DNA of 64,000 bases from a bacterium (GTDB lineage Bacteria; Zhuqueibacterota; Zhuqueibacteria; Residuimicrobiales; Krinioviventaceae), in NCBI GenBank assembly GCA_029561455.1, contig JAKQIY010000072.1, positions 1 through 64,000 on the forward strand, given 5' to 3'. Of the stretch, positions 23,815 through 33,848 are shown piece after piece. Numbering within the stretch: position 1 is the first letter of the stretch; every line of letters begins with the position of its first letter. The position numbers were made by a program, and so were the translations under genes. The notes beneath the pieces were generated by a model that saw nothing but the letters and a program-made list of their open reading frames with translations, ran no database searches and had not been told where the DNA came from.

Positions 23815-25332
23815 TTATCTTATCAGTAACAGCTTCTGATACTGAATATGGTCACCTGATTTTAACCGGCAAATATACAGCCCGCTGGGCAAGTCTTTTG
23901 CCTCAAACAGAACCGAATGGTTTCCAGATGGCAGTTCTGCATTTATAAGTTTACCGACCTCCCGGCCAAGGGAATCATAGACTTTTAATGTCACATTGGT
24001 TCGATTCGGAAGATAGAACTGAATTGTTGTCGTCGGGTTAAAGGGATTCGGAAAATTTTGGAATAATTGCAATTTCCCCGGTAACTGGCCTGGTTCTTTT
24101 ACAACGCCAGTTACCGGACTACCGAGAGGGTTTTCGAACGCGCCGATATCCGGATGAGAACCTACGGGATTGGGCCTGGAATTGCCCTCAAGATCATAAA
24201 CTGGAGCATAATACCATTTTGTTAATACTTCTATAGAATCTACGCCTGCACCTATGCACGGTGAAGCATCCTGCAAATGAAAATCAGTCGAGTCTGCAAA
24301 CAGTGGATTTGAATCCAGGCAGTCCTGGTAAGTGCCGGTAAAAGCCGTTCCTTTAAATCCCTCCCGGCCGCCTTCGATCAGGCAATTAATAAAGTTCATT
24401 TTTGCTGAAGCTTCAAGCCTTACTTGCGCCGGTATGTTACCGCAGATGATGTTGTTAATGAACAAAGGTATTGAACCGTCACTTTCCCATATTGCACCGC
24501 CGCCGCCGCAGTTATTATTAATAATAGTGTTATTTATAAATATAGCCTTGCTGCTGCCGCCTTCAAAATGAATAATCCCATGCGCAGGGGTTGTGGCCGT
24601 ATTGTTAACTATTATATTATTAATAAATATTGAAGCGGAATTAACGCCGATATTGATCGTTCCATGTCCGTAATTATCATGGAAAAGATTGCTGTATACC
24701 AAAGCATTGGAGGAGTAATAAATTGCCATAGCTGAACCATAAACGCCGTTGTTTGCTTTAAATTCACAATTGGAAATTGTCGGTGAAGCTGTCCATAATG
24801 CAATACCCCCGCCACCTGTGGTCGCTATGTTACCACTGTTTACATTGTAGGCAATGAGGCAGTGGGAGATCAATACTTTACTAAAATTTTTAATTGAGAA
24901 TGCCCCGCCGCATCTATCAAGATCATTCCCTGTATTCGCTTTACCATATTTCAGTGAACAATAGATAATTTTTGAGGTATCGTTATGGACTGGAGTGTTA
25001 ATGAACCGTATACTATGCCAGCCGGCTGCCTGGTCCTGGGCAGTAAAGTAAATCGAATCCTGTTCCGTACCCACTGCAAGCAGTCTTCCCTGAACATTGA
25101 ATTTGTAGTGACCGGTAAAAATAACATTAACGCCAGGTTCAATAGTCAGTGTTGCACTATCAGGAATGGTAATCTCGCCATTAATCATGTATGGTGAGTT
25201 TGTCAGAGTCCATGTACCGCTCACATTCGCGCCGGGAATATCTGTTTGGGCGTTAGTAGTGGAAATCATAGCAAACAAGGCTAGGCCGAATGTTAAAGTT
25301 GCAATTCGGATAGTGATAATGCTGTTAGTCAT
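23815..25332 (-). CDS. secreted right-handed beta-helix protein with a type IX sorting domain
   Basis: The 505-residue protein has a signal peptide (TLTFGLALFAMISTTNAQ). Parallel beta-helix repeats cover about residues 50-330 (SKIIYCSLKYGKANTG, VLISHCLIAYN, PTISNCEFKANNGVYGSA, SIFINNIIVNNTAT, KAIFINNTIINNN). A choice-of-anchor stretch (CIGAGVDS, SHPDIGAFENP) and a C-terminal sorting module (LQLFQNFPNPFNPTTTIQF .. GLYICRLKSG) end it. The sorting module is known to direct proteins through T9SS to the outer surface. A polysaccharide-binding or lyase-like role is possible but no catalytic residues are recognised. I use ATG 25332; 25341 overlaps its ribosome site. Confidence 0.85.
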   Translation of the reverse strand: MTNSIITIRIATLTFGLALFAMISTTNAQTDIPGANVSGTWTLTNSPYMINGEITIPDSATLTIEPGVNVIFTGHYKFNVQGRLLAVGTEQDSIYFTAQDQAAGWHSIRFINTPVHNDTSKIIYCSLKYGKANTGNDLDRCGGAFSIKNFSKVLISHCLIAYNVNSGNIATTGGGGIALWTASPTISNCEFKANNGVYGSAMAIYYSSNALVYSNLFHDNYGHGTINIGVNSASIFINNIIVNNTATTPAHGIIHFEGGSSKAIFINNTIINNNCGGGGAIWESDGSIPLFINNIICGNIPAQVRLEASAKMNFINCLIEGGREGFKGTAFTGTYQDCLDSNPLFADSTDFHLQDASPCIGAGVDSIEVLTKWYYAPVYDLEGNSRPNPVGSHPDIGAFENPLGSPVTGVVKEPGQLPGKLQLFQNFPNPFNPTTTIQFYLPNRTNVTLKVYDSLGREVGKLINAELPSGNHSVLFEAKDLPSGLYICRLKSGDHIQYQKLLLIR

Positions 25333-25341
25333 GATCGTCAT

Positions 25342-25838
25342 CCTTTAAATACAGAGTGATAATATTTATCAATTTAGAAGCCTGACATGATAATTATTTT
25401 AAAGCATCATCTTAAAAATTGTTTTTATTGAAAATATGTTCAAGTTTTAAGACCGGAAGATCATTAATGCAAAGCATGAATGATTTCTGAACTCCATAAA
25501 AAAAACTGTTGCCTTTTATGAACCAGTGATTTAAAATATTTTTGTTTACATTGAAAAATTAAAGTCTTCGCCCGGGGAATATAAACCATTTCCTGTAGGG
25601 CAGAAATTAACTAAATTTTGTAGAGATATGCAAGAGATATTTTGTATTTAATCTGTGAAATTCTTAGATTATCCCGGTTCAATAAATGTTCCGGGATGAT
25701 ATAACCCCATTACAAACTATATTTTAGTAAAAGTAAAGAATTTCTCCCCGCGGTCGAAATGAACAATCCTGGCGCTTTATCTGTTTACGGGGTACCGGCC
25801 CGGAGCAAAGCAAGCGCGTCATATTTTTTATTATGATT
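25342..25838. other. AT-rich spacer without recognisable genes
   Basis: About 500 bp of low-GC sequence between the beta-helix gene (its promoter must lie here) and the 3' end of the Fic gene. I see no coding frame and no clear hairpin. Confidence 0.4.
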
Positions 25839-26600
25839 TTACGCCAAACAATTCGGCAGCATGCTCAAAAACGGCAAGCACAAATCATAATCCAATTCAT
25901 AATAGTTAACTCCGAGATGAATATTTTCATAATACTCGTCCCGATGGTCTTTATAATATTGCTCAGAAGAAAGATTCCATAAATGCTTGCCCAGGAGTTG
26001 AGCGATAAACCATTTTTCCAGCAACCGCGCGCCCCGGCCGTTGCCGTCCATAAAAGGATGAATATGGACAAACAGTAAATGCAGAAGGGCAGCGTGATAA
26101 AAAACCTCAGCCGCGTCCAGTTTTGAGTTTAATAATTGCTCTATCCCATTATATAATTCCCGCATTTTTCCCGCTACATATTCCGGCTCTATCGCCAGGT
26201 AAACCAGTCCTTTGGCGCTAAAAATCCCAACTTTTTCATCCCTGTACCTGCCCCGTTTGCTTTTAATGAGCAAGGTTTTGGAAAATAAAGTATGACATTT
26301 TAAAAAGGCTGGTTCATTCAGGTCATGGCTCTGCGCGTATTGATATGCCTGAACAAGATTATCAATTTCCGCCACTTCTTTTTGCGGTTTGAATTTTTGT
26401 TCAACTAGTTTAAAATTCATATACGAGTTGAGATCGAGCGGATTCCCTTCGATATTGGCGGAATAGACTGCAAAAGTCCGAGTCGTGTAACCTATATCTG
26501 GCATTGGGGCATTGAAATTATATCTCTGCAACAAGTCGGGTATTTTATAACCGATGAGTTTGTGATAATTGGTGTAATATTTTTTTTCAGTAATGTGCAT
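25839..26600 (-). CDS. Fic-domain protein with an N-terminal inhibitory motif
   Basis: The 253-residue protein has the full catalytic Fic motif HPFMDGNGRGAR (residues 181-192, His181), so it should transfer AMP or another nucleotide part to target proteins. An inhibitory motif of the (S/T)xxxE(G/N) form, SANIEG, is at residues 47-52: this makes it a class II Fic protein with self-inhibition and no need of a separate antitoxin. I choose ATG 26600 (MHITEKKYYTNY); the longer frame begins in repeat-like sequence. Members of this Fic subgroup usually have this size. Target unknown. Confidence 0.85.
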   Translation of the reverse strand: MHITEKKYYTNYHKLIGYKIPDLLQRYNFNAPMPDIGYTTRTFAVYSANIEGNPLDLNSYMNFKLVEQKFKPQKEVAEIDNLVQAYQYAQSHDLNEPAFLKCHTLFSKTLLIKSKRGRYRDEKVGIFSAKGLVYLAIEPEYVAGKMRELYNGIEQLLNSKLDAAEVFYHAALLHLLFVHIHPFMDGNGRGARLLEKWFIAQLLGKHLWNLSSEQYYKDHRDEYYENIHLGVNYYELDYDLCLPFLSMLPNCLA

Positions 26601-27339
26601 TTTTATAACGGTTTTTTCAAAACAGGTCAAGTGTGAATTTACAAAAATTATAATTAATTCTGTAGAATCGTCAAGTTGAAAATAAGTAACTTTAGCACAG
26701 ATAAGCAAGAAAAATTTTTCAACATGAAAATTGTGCCAACAGCGAAGGAACACGATGTGCTACGCGCCTGGGATTTGCTACTTTGGGAAAGCATGAAAAT
26801 CCTTGTACCTTACATATTTTTCAGCCGGAGACTGGGAATATACGCTCCAGGCCGGGAGGCGTAGAGCGAGAAAAAATGTTGGGAATGTCCCCAAAATAGT
26901 ACCTGGTTTTTCAATTTTACAGGACAATATGTCCTGCTTTATTATGCGCCCTGGGGAAACATCCCCAGGGCGAGCCTGAGTTGCCGGCAATCCCATCATT
27001 GCCACGACCTTCAGGTCGTGGAACAAATAAAGCAAAAACATGGCTTTAGCCACATTCAGTATTTGACAAAGTCAATTATAGCGATTTAATAAAACCACGT
27101 TATAAATGACGTGGTAATGAGTAAAAAGATTCCTCGTCGCTTCACTCCTCGGAATGACATGAATGGTTTTTTTGCACAAATTTGTAACTTATTCTACTTC
27201 TTTTGGGCATTTGACACAGCCCCGGAGAAGCCTATATTCCTGGAAGCCTGACATCCCCAGGACGAGCCTGGTAATATCCCTATTCCCCGGACGGAGGCTG
27301 GGAATATACTCTCCAGGCCGGGCAGCCTGGAGCAAGGGT
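26601..27339. other. repeat-rich spacer at the end of the hemicellulase island
   Basis: No gene. It holds copy 2 of the intergenic repeat (26874-26980) with stems CAGGAC-AATAT-GTCCTG (26920-26936) and CGCCCTGGGG-AAACAT-CCCCAGGGCG (26947-26972). It also holds the right half of a family A MITE (about 27121-27223, ending GACACAGCCCC) and a CTCCAGG/CCTGGAG stem (27311-27317 with 27326-27332) just behind the last island gene, which may terminate it. Confidence 0.65.
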
Positions 27340-28971
27340 TTAACGAACAGTTAACGTCGTATGCAACACCGCCGGAACCGGACCGATACTCGGGCCGCCC
27401 CAGTCCGTTTCGTCGCCATTGCGGATACGCAGGCGCTTGAATACGCCGTTATCATAAGCGCCTTCTTCAACCTGTAAATACTGCCAGGCTTTGCCGGCGT
27501 TGGCGCCCTGCGGTTCAAACGTAAAGTGACAGAAGGTACCCATCAGCAGGAATTCGCTTTCGCCGAGCTTTACGATCATAGCTTTACCGAGCGGGCGATC
27601 CTGGTTGGCGTCCGGCCCTCTGCGCGAGGCGCGGAATGAGACGATGGCTTTCCAGGCGCCCAGATCGATGCTCTGCGGGGCATGATCTTCGCATTCCATA
27701 ACCGCATGTATTTTACCGTCAAATGCCCACTGCGCCATCTCGCGCATCATTGGCGTAACCATGGCGTACTCTTGTCCCACTGCACCCAGCCTGGTTACAG
27801 TTTCTTGCACGGTTTCGCCACGGCCGTTATCGTCTATACCAAAGGGCGAGAAACCAATACCGCTTTTTGCCAGCACAGAATAGAAATAGCGGGCATTTTC
27901 CGCCCCGATGCCGATTTCCGGCACGAACAAGGCATTGTCCGGCCTGGCGTACAGGTCGATAACCTTTAACACGCTCTCGCAGCCGCGCAGGTAAATATCC
28001 GGCGCCAGCAGATCAAGGACCGGGGCGGCTGCTTTCCATATCGCCAGCACGTTATCCGTTGGCCCGCCGCTTTCATAAGTGGTAGCCGGGGGATTGGTGA
28101 GCGGATCACGCAATGATGCGTTGGTGAATAACGGCAAAGGATTGACCGCTTTGCCCGCCGCTGCAACATAGCCGATATAACCGGCAATCGACCAGGCTTG
28201 AAAATATTCATCGGCGTCGTCGCCGAACACCTGCCGCCATGTGCCTTTTGAGTTTACCGGCCGGTTCAACTCTTTGAGGATTTCCGGTTTAAGCAACTCC
28301 GGCGGCACGGGGCCGGCTATCAGCTTTTCCGCGACTGGAGAAAAATCGCGCACGCTGCCCCACGAGCCGGGCTCGTTTTCCACCTGCACCATGATCACCG
28401 TATGCTGCCGATCGGCTTTTTTCAAATACTCCATTACCTTAACAAAGGCTTGTGTATCGAGTTCCATCGCTGCCCTGGTATGCGGCGAAGGCGAATCGAC
28501 CGGATTACCGTCCTTGCCGGTAATATTGGGGTATTTTACAGCTTGTTTTTTCATCCATTCCGGCATATAATGGTTGCTGCCGTTTTTCCAGGTGGCAAAC
28601 CATAACAACACCAGGCGCACGTTGCGCTGCCGCGCATGCACCAGCAGGGTGTCGATAAGAGAAAAATCGAATTTTCCCGGCTGCGCTTCGATCTGCTCCC
28701 AGTAGATCGGGACTTCGAGGGTATTGGCGTGCAGCGCATCGATAGCCTGCCACACTGTCGGCAACATGCCGGGCCAGGCGCTGGAATTGTGTGCCTGCCC
28801 GCCCAGGATCAGGAACGGTTTACCGTCCACCAGCAGGGCATGGCGGCCGTCTTTTTCTACTATATTAGGGATCAGGTCTTCGCCGGAATTGGCAAATACA
28901 GTTACTGCAGAAGCAAAAATGACCACAGCCAGAATTGCTGCTAACGTGCAAAGCCTCTTGTTTTTGTTCAT
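27340..28971 (-). CDS. GH35-like beta-galactosidase (DUF5597 type)
   Basis: The 543-residue protein has a signal peptide (LAAILAVVIFASAVTVFA). A (beta/alpha)8 barrel follows, with LEVPIYWEQIEAQPGKFDF, the acid/base motif VQVENEPGSWG (Glu200) and the nucleophile region FVPEIG (Glu352). The C-terminal DUF5597-type part includes ESEFLLMGTFCHFTFEP. GH35 enzymes remove terminal beta-galactose from xyloglucan or galactan side chains. It is the last gene of the 19-gene minus-strand island, 165 nt after the GH3 gene with a strong hairpin between. Confidence 0.8.
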   Translation of the reverse strand: MNKNKRLCTLAAILAVVIFASAVTVFANSGEDLIPNIVEKDGRHALLVDGKPFLILGGQAHNSSAWPGMLPTVWQAIDALHANTLEVPIYWEQIEAQPGKFDFSLIDTLLVHARQRNVRLVLLWFATWKNGSNHYMPEWMKKQAVKYPNITGKDGNPVDSPSPHTRAAMELDTQAFVKVMEYLKKADRQHTVIMVQVENEPGSWGSVRDFSPVAEKLIAGPVPPELLKPEILKELNRPVNSKGTWRQVFGDDADEYFQAWSIAGYIGYVAAAGKAVNPLPLFTNASLRDPLTNPPATTYESGGPTDNVLAIWKAAAPVLDLLAPDIYLRGCESVLKVIDLYARPDNALFVPEIGIGAENARYFYSVLAKSGIGFSPFGIDDNGRGETVQETVTRLGAVGQEYAMVTPMMREMAQWAFDGKIHAVMECEDHAPQSIDLGAWKAIVSFRASRRGPDANQDRPLGKAMIVKLGESEFLLMGTFCHFTFEPQGANAGKAWQYLQVEEGAYDNGVFKRLRIRNGDETDWGGPSIGPVPAVLHTTLTVR

Positions 28972-29009
28972 GTGACTTGCCTTTTATTTATGGTTCCGGT
29001 TAATTTTCC

Positions 29010-29055
29010 CCGGTCGTGTCGATTCGTCCCGTCCGGGGGACGAATCGATGACCGG
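29010..29055 (-). terminator. 46-nt hairpin between the GH3 and GH35-like genes
   Basis: TCGATTCGTCCC pairs with GGGACGAATCGA around a 6-nt loop, and CCGGTC (29010-29015) with GACCGG (29050-29055) extends it with a small asymmetric bulge. It follows the GH3 stop on the minus strand by 82 nt. It could attenuate expression of the GH35-like gene or mark the operon end. Confidence 0.5.
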
Positions 29056-29136
29056 TATGGCGCTTGTGGGAGAGTAAAAATGTATTCCTTGTGCTTGATA
29101 AACGCATTCAGGGTTATACATGAGCGCCTCTTATCT

Positions 29137-31755
29137 TTATAGAATTGAAATTTGTTTCATCTTTAAATCTTTGGTATATGAACTGTTACCATACCAGATT
29201 TCGTACTCGCCGGCAGTCACCGCCATTTTATTGGTCGCCCGGTCGTAAAACTCGAATGATGTAAAAGGCAGGGTAATAGCCGCCTGGGCGGTTTTACCGG
29301 CGGCAACATCCACCCGTTGAAAGCCCCGCAAGGTTTTCAGCGGCCCTTCGTCATCGCCCACTTTACGCACATATACTTGCACGATTTCAGTGCCGTTGCG
29401 TTTACCGGTATTGGTTACAGGTATGGTAATATCAACGCTTTCACTGTTTTGAATTTCAGTCTTGCTGATTTTAGCCTCACCGATGGAGAAGGTGGTATAG
29501 CTCAACCCAAAACCAAACGGAAACAGCGCATCGTCCATGAAGCGATACGTGCGGCCTTTCATCGAGTAATCTTCAAAATCGGGTAATTGTTGCATGTTTT
29601 TGTAAAAAGTAACCGGTAATTTCCCGGCGGGGTTGTAATCGCCAAACAGCACATCGGCAACAGCCTGCCCGCCGGATTCGCCGCCGTACCAGGCCTGCAA
29701 TATGGCGTCGCAGCTTGCGGTTTCGGGAACCAGGGCAATGGCGGAGCCGGAGCAGTTCACATACACCACTTTTTTCCCGGCATGTTGCAATGCCTTTAAA
29801 CAATTACGCTGCACCGCCGGCAGTTCAATATCGGTGCGATCGCCGCCTTTAAAACCGGGATACGATACCGGCATTTCTTCACCTTCAAGTTGCGTTGAAA
29901 GACCGCCGACAAAAACGACAACGTCGATACCGGCAAGTTTGTTTAACAGTCCGGTAAAATCAACATCTACTTCTTTGCCAAAATTAAACTCGATATTGGC
30001 CTGCCAATTGTTCAACTGGGCATAGAGAATTTCAATTTTATATTTTTTGCCGCTTTCAACTTTTAAGGGAATCCGGGACGGCAAGGTACGCCAATTGGAA
30101 TACCTTGAAAGAGATTGACCATTGACCAGCAATTCAAAGTACCCGGTTGCCCCGCATTTAAAGACAATTTCTTCAGTTACCGACGGCGTGAACTCGGTTT
30201 CATATTTTGCGGAAAAGCCTTCCAGCCGCACCCCGGAGGCAAACTCGTGCTGCCCGGCAGTAGTTAATTTTAGAGGATTTTCAATTTGTTGTGTGGCTAC
30301 AATTTCACCTTCACGGTTTATGTTGTTCCAGTATGTGGCTTTAAAGCCTTTTTTACCGTCTATGGAACACTGCGAAAAGTAGCTTTCGGTCACTTTATCT
30401 TCAACCAGGTCGCAGGCCCGGTCATAAACAATTTTGTTTGCCGCTAGTTTGGAGGTGATGCCGTCCAGTATTGTTATTGTACGAATGGGCTTGCCGTTAT
30501 AATTGCCCCACAGCATCGGTTCATCATCGGCATTGGGGCCAATAACCGCCAGCTTTTTGATTGACTTGTTCAGGGGCAGAATATTATTTTTATTCTGCAA
30601 AAGAGTCATTGTTTCACGGGCCATATCCAGGGCCAGTTTTCTATGCTCTTCATTATTTATTATTGACGCCGGGATTTTCGTCCAGGGGACCACAGCGTCA
30701 TCGTCCATGTCGCCCAACTCAAAACGGCCGATTAGTGCGCGCAGCACATGTTCATTTATTTCTTCTTCGGTAATCAAACCTTTTTTTACCGCTGCCGGTA
30801 AATTTTTAAAGGCATAACCTTCCCACACGCATTCGACATCGGTCCCCGCCCAAACTCCTTTGGCCGCCGCATGAGTGGGAGTGGACGACACTTTATGGCT
30901 GGTGAAAAAATCTGTTATCGCGCCACAATCGGAGACCACCAGGTGTTTGAATCCCCACTCATCGCGCAAAATTTTCTCCAGCAGGCGGGAATTGCCGCAG
31001 CAGGGATCGTCATCCAGACGCTGATAGGCGCACATCACCTGGCGGACATCGGCTTGCTGTACGAGCGCTTTAAAGGCAGGGAGGTAGGTCTCCCGCAAAT
31101 CGCGTGGATCGACATTGTTCAGGTTCAGCGTGTGGCGGCTCCATTCCGGCCCGGAATGGACGGCATAGTGTTTGGCGCAGGCCAACAGTTTTCGGTATTT
31201 GGCGTCGGCCGGCCCTTGCAATCCTTTTACTACTGAAACACCCATACGTGACATCAGGTAAGGATCTTCGCCGTAGGTTTCCTGGCCGCGTCCCCAGCGG
31301 GGATCGCGAAAAATATTGATATTGGGCGTCCACACGGACAGGCTGAGGAAACGGCGGTTCTCCTGGCCCATTCGCATTGTTTCATGATACCTGGCGCGGG
31401 TTTCGTCGGATACCGCATTGAATATACGATAGACCAGTTCATCATCGAACGACGCCGCCATGCCGACCGGTTCCGGGAAAACTGTAACATTATCATTATT
31501 TGCCAAACCGTGCAGGGCTTCACTCCACCAGTTGAATTTTTTAATGCCCAGACGCGGAATGGCATCGGATTGGTCGCACATTAAAATTGCTTTTTCTTCC
31601 AGGGTTAACCGGGCAAGTAAATCCTGAGCTCGTTCTTCCGAACCAAGATTCGGATTCTGCCAGGGATTTTGCTGGCCCCAGGCGCTTATTGTAAAAAAGA
31701 TGATTGAAATTAGAATCAATCCTTGTTTAATATGGTGATGTAATAATGGTTTCAT
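29137..31755 (-). CDS. GH3 beta-xylosidase/beta-glucosidase with PA14 insert
   Basis: The 872-residue exported protein (signal HIKQGLILISIIFFTISAWG) begins with the GH3 N-terminal domain: LGIKKFNWWSEALHGLANN, RDPRWGRGQETYGEDPYLM, and the nucleophile motif LVVSDCGAITDF (Asp276). The second domain (LAVIGPNADDEPMLWGNYNG) is interrupted by a PA14-like insert (about 450-600). LPVTFYK, GRTYRF and a fibronectin-III-like end complete the typical Xyl3A plan. It has a close paralog at 58784-61375. Role: release of xylose (or glucose) from oligosaccharides. Confidence 0.9.
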   Translation of the reverse strand: MKPLLHHHIKQGLILISIIFFTISAWGQQNPWQNPNLGSEERAQDLLARLTLEEKAILMCDQSDAIPRLGIKKFNWWSEALHGLANNDNVTVFPEPVGMAASFDDELVYRIFNAVSDETRARYHETMRMGQENRRFLSLSVWTPNINIFRDPRWGRGQETYGEDPYLMSRMGVSVVKGLQGPADAKYRKLLACAKHYAVHSGPEWSRHTLNLNNVDPRDLRETYLPAFKALVQQADVRQVMCAYQRLDDDPCCGNSRLLEKILRDEWGFKHLVVSDCGAITDFFTSHKVSSTPTHAAAKGVWAGTDVECVWEGYAFKNLPAAVKKGLITEEEINEHVLRALIGRFELGDMDDDAVVPWTKIPASIINNEEHRKLALDMARETMTLLQNKNNILPLNKSIKKLAVIGPNADDEPMLWGNYNGKPIRTITILDGITSKLAANKIVYDRACDLVEDKVTESYFSQCSIDGKKGFKATYWNNINREGEIVATQQIENPLKLTTAGQHEFASGVRLEGFSAKYETEFTPSVTEEIVFKCGATGYFELLVNGQSLSRYSNWRTLPSRIPLKVESGKKYKIEILYAQLNNWQANIEFNFGKEVDVDFTGLLNKLAGIDVVVFVGGLSTQLEGEEMPVSYPGFKGGDRTDIELPAVQRNCLKALQHAGKKVVYVNCSGSAIALVPETASCDAILQAWYGGESGGQAVADVLFGDYNPAGKLPVTFYKNMQQLPDFEDYSMKGRTYRFMDDALFPFGFGLSYTTFSIGEAKISKTEIQNSESVDITIPVTNTGKRNGTEIVQVYVRKVGDDEGPLKTLRGFQRVDVAAGKTAQAAITLPFTSFEFYDRATNKMAVTAGEYEIWYGNSSYTKDLKMKQISIL

Positions 31756-31821
31756 AACTAATTTGCCTTTCTTTTGATATACTCAATCACGCTCTATCTA
31801 TTTTCCGGGAAATTTAAGGCG

Positions 31822-33756
31822 CTATTTGAGCAATAAAAATTTCCGGGTATCGTGAAAAGAACCGGCTTTTAATTTGTAAAAATATACTCCACTAGGTAGA
31901 TCGGCGGCAGTAAACTGTACAGAGTGATTTCCGGCATGCTGTTGTTCGTTGACCAGGGTTTTTATTTCCTTGCCTGTAACATCATAAACCTTTAATGCAA
32001 CTTGCGCATTAACCGGCAGGTAATAACTAATGTGCGTAGTTGGATTAAATGGATTCGGATAGTTTTGAAATAAACAATATGATTGATTGAGCGCCGGATT
32101 CGCTTCATCCCCGACCGAGAGATGGTTATCACCTTTATCGATCATAATCATTTGCACCGATCTGGCCGGCGAGGATAATTTTATTTCGTTCCCTATCAGG
32201 TACTTTTCTGCTTTAATATCACCTAATTCCTCAAAAGGTCCCCAGTGGTTAACGCTTGGGCCATGTTCGTTTATATAAACATATTGTGATAATTCGACAT
32301 TGTCCGTTCCACCTGTAAATGAGTAAAGATAATAATTTTGCCCGACACCGAGCGCTTTGGTATCGATATTAATTACCTGGTCATCGCTTCCTTTGTTCAC
32401 AATAATCACCCCGGTTTCGCCGGATGAGTATTTTGACGCATAACAAAGTATATCGGTATTCGATGAAGATGTGGCAATGGCGTGGTCGCCATAAAATTGC
32501 TGCAGGTAGTATAAATAATAAAAATCCGGCCGTGGATGGTTTAAATAATTGGCATCTGAGCCGCCATAAAACATGGTTCCTTCACCGGAAATGAGCAGCC
32601 ATCTGGCTCCTAACCCGTAATTATTCTTGATCATTTCACAAATCAACACCACCGCCTGCATACCATTGGCGTAAGTAGTTGCAGCAGGATTATTCATGCC
32701 AATATTATACTCTGTCAATGCCAGCGGCTTTAAAGAGGCGTTTTTTTTAAGAATATCCTGATTTATATAATCAATATCTCTTTTAATTTCTGTCGCCGCA
32801 AAACTTGTAACCGTTTTTACATTGGTAGCGGAACTGAAATAGTTATGGATAACATAAAAATCCGCATAATCGCCCACTTCTTTAAAGAACCCTTCATTCC
32901 AGGTTCTGTCGACAAAATTCCAGCTTCCGGGGCCATCAATAACAACCTGCCCGCCGATATAGATTGTCACGCCAATTTCTTCGGCGGCAGCTTTCATCGA
33001 GTCGACAAAGACTTTAAAATGTTTGCCATATAATTCACCGGTAATAATTTGCGGCTGCCCGTCTTTATTCAGAGTGGTATCGATCATCCACCCATATTCC
33101 CAGGGGCCGCCATTCTCATTGCCGATTTCCCAGAATTTGGTGCGTCCGTCATCGTACCGTACCCAGTCGGCTGCGAGATGGGCAGCCTGGGCGACCGGGT
33201 CGTCGCTGGTTCCATAACGCGCATAACCGTAATTAATGGTGATTAATCCTTCTGAAACATATGTATTATCACGAAGCTCATAATACTGGTCGGTGGTGGT
33301 TTGCCAACCGCCTTTGCCGGTTTGTCCCCAAAATTTATTTTTTTTAGCAATTTTCGTTACACTGCTATATGTTGTACCATCATATATAGAGTCCGGCACA
33401 TCGAATGGCACTCCATCCCAAAAATAGCCGTTCGACCAACTGCCGCCGGGGAAACGGATCAGCGTAGGCGCAAGCAGTCCAATGCCTTCAATCAGTTCGG
33501 GATCATTATGAGCGCCGGCCCAGGCGGCAATGGCATTGCCGAATACATAGGGGGAAACCTTGCCGAGAGTATCGTTTTTTATGGTTACGGTAACCGTTGC
33601 CGGGGCGCCGGGTTTTATAGCGAAATTAGACCGGGGTATACTTGCTGTTTTTAATTGAAAATCTTCCAGGAAACAATTTTCTGTATTCTGACCGTATGTG
33701 TTCAGATTGATTAAAAATAATATCACCAGTAAAGAGATATACTTGATTCTGTTCAT
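31822..33756 (-). CDS. clan GH-A alpha-L-arabinofuranosidase-like enzyme with type IX sorting domain
   Basis: The product of about 644 residues has a signal peptide (KYISLLVILFLINLNTYG), a (beta/alpha)8 barrel with LIRFPGGSWSNGYFWDG, acid/base EIGNENG (Glu214) and nucleophile LTEYN (Glu349), then a beta-sandwich. It is similar to GH51 and GH44-type enzymes; the exact family is not certain. The last 85 residues are a sorting module (LFQNYPNPFNPTTHISYYLP .. GVYFYKLKAGS). I choose ATG 33756; the frame is open further to 33825. It is the only island protein with a type IX tail, so it should be the surface enzyme of the set. Confidence 0.75.
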   Translation of the reverse strand: MNRIKYISLLVILFLINLNTYGQNTENCFLEDFQLKTASIPRSNFAIKPGAPATVTVTIKNDTLGKVSPYVFGNAIAAWAGAHNDPELIEGIGLLAPTLIRFPGGSWSNGYFWDGVPFDVPDSIYDGTTYSSVTKIAKKNKFWGQTGKGGWQTTTDQYYELRDNTYVSEGLITINYGYARYGTSDDPVAQAAHLAADWVRYDDGRTKFWEIGNENGGPWEYGWMIDTTLNKDGQPQIITGELYGKHFKVFVDSMKAAAEEIGVTIYIGGQVVIDGPGSWNFVDRTWNEGFFKEVGDYADFYVIHNYFSSATNVKTVTSFAATEIKRDIDYINQDILKKNASLKPLALTEYNIGMNNPAATTYANGMQAVVLICEMIKNNYGLGARWLLISGEGTMFYGGSDANYLNHPRPDFYYLYYLQQFYGDHAIATSSSNTDILCYASKYSSGETGVIIVNKGSDDQVINIDTKALGVGQNYYLYSFTGGTDNVELSQYVYINEHGPSVNHWGPFEELGDIKAEKYLIGNEIKLSSPARSVQMIMIDKGDNHLSVGDEANPALNQSYCLFQNYPNPFNPTTHISYYLPVNAQVALKVYDVTGKEIKTLVNEQQHAGNHSVQFTAADLPSGVYFYKLKAGSFHDTRKFLLLK

Positions 33757-33848
33757 AACTTTATCTTTCTTTTTTATATATACAAAGAATACTGCCTTGT
33801 AATAATCCATCAAGACAATCGACACTATTATTGCACCAATAAAACACT

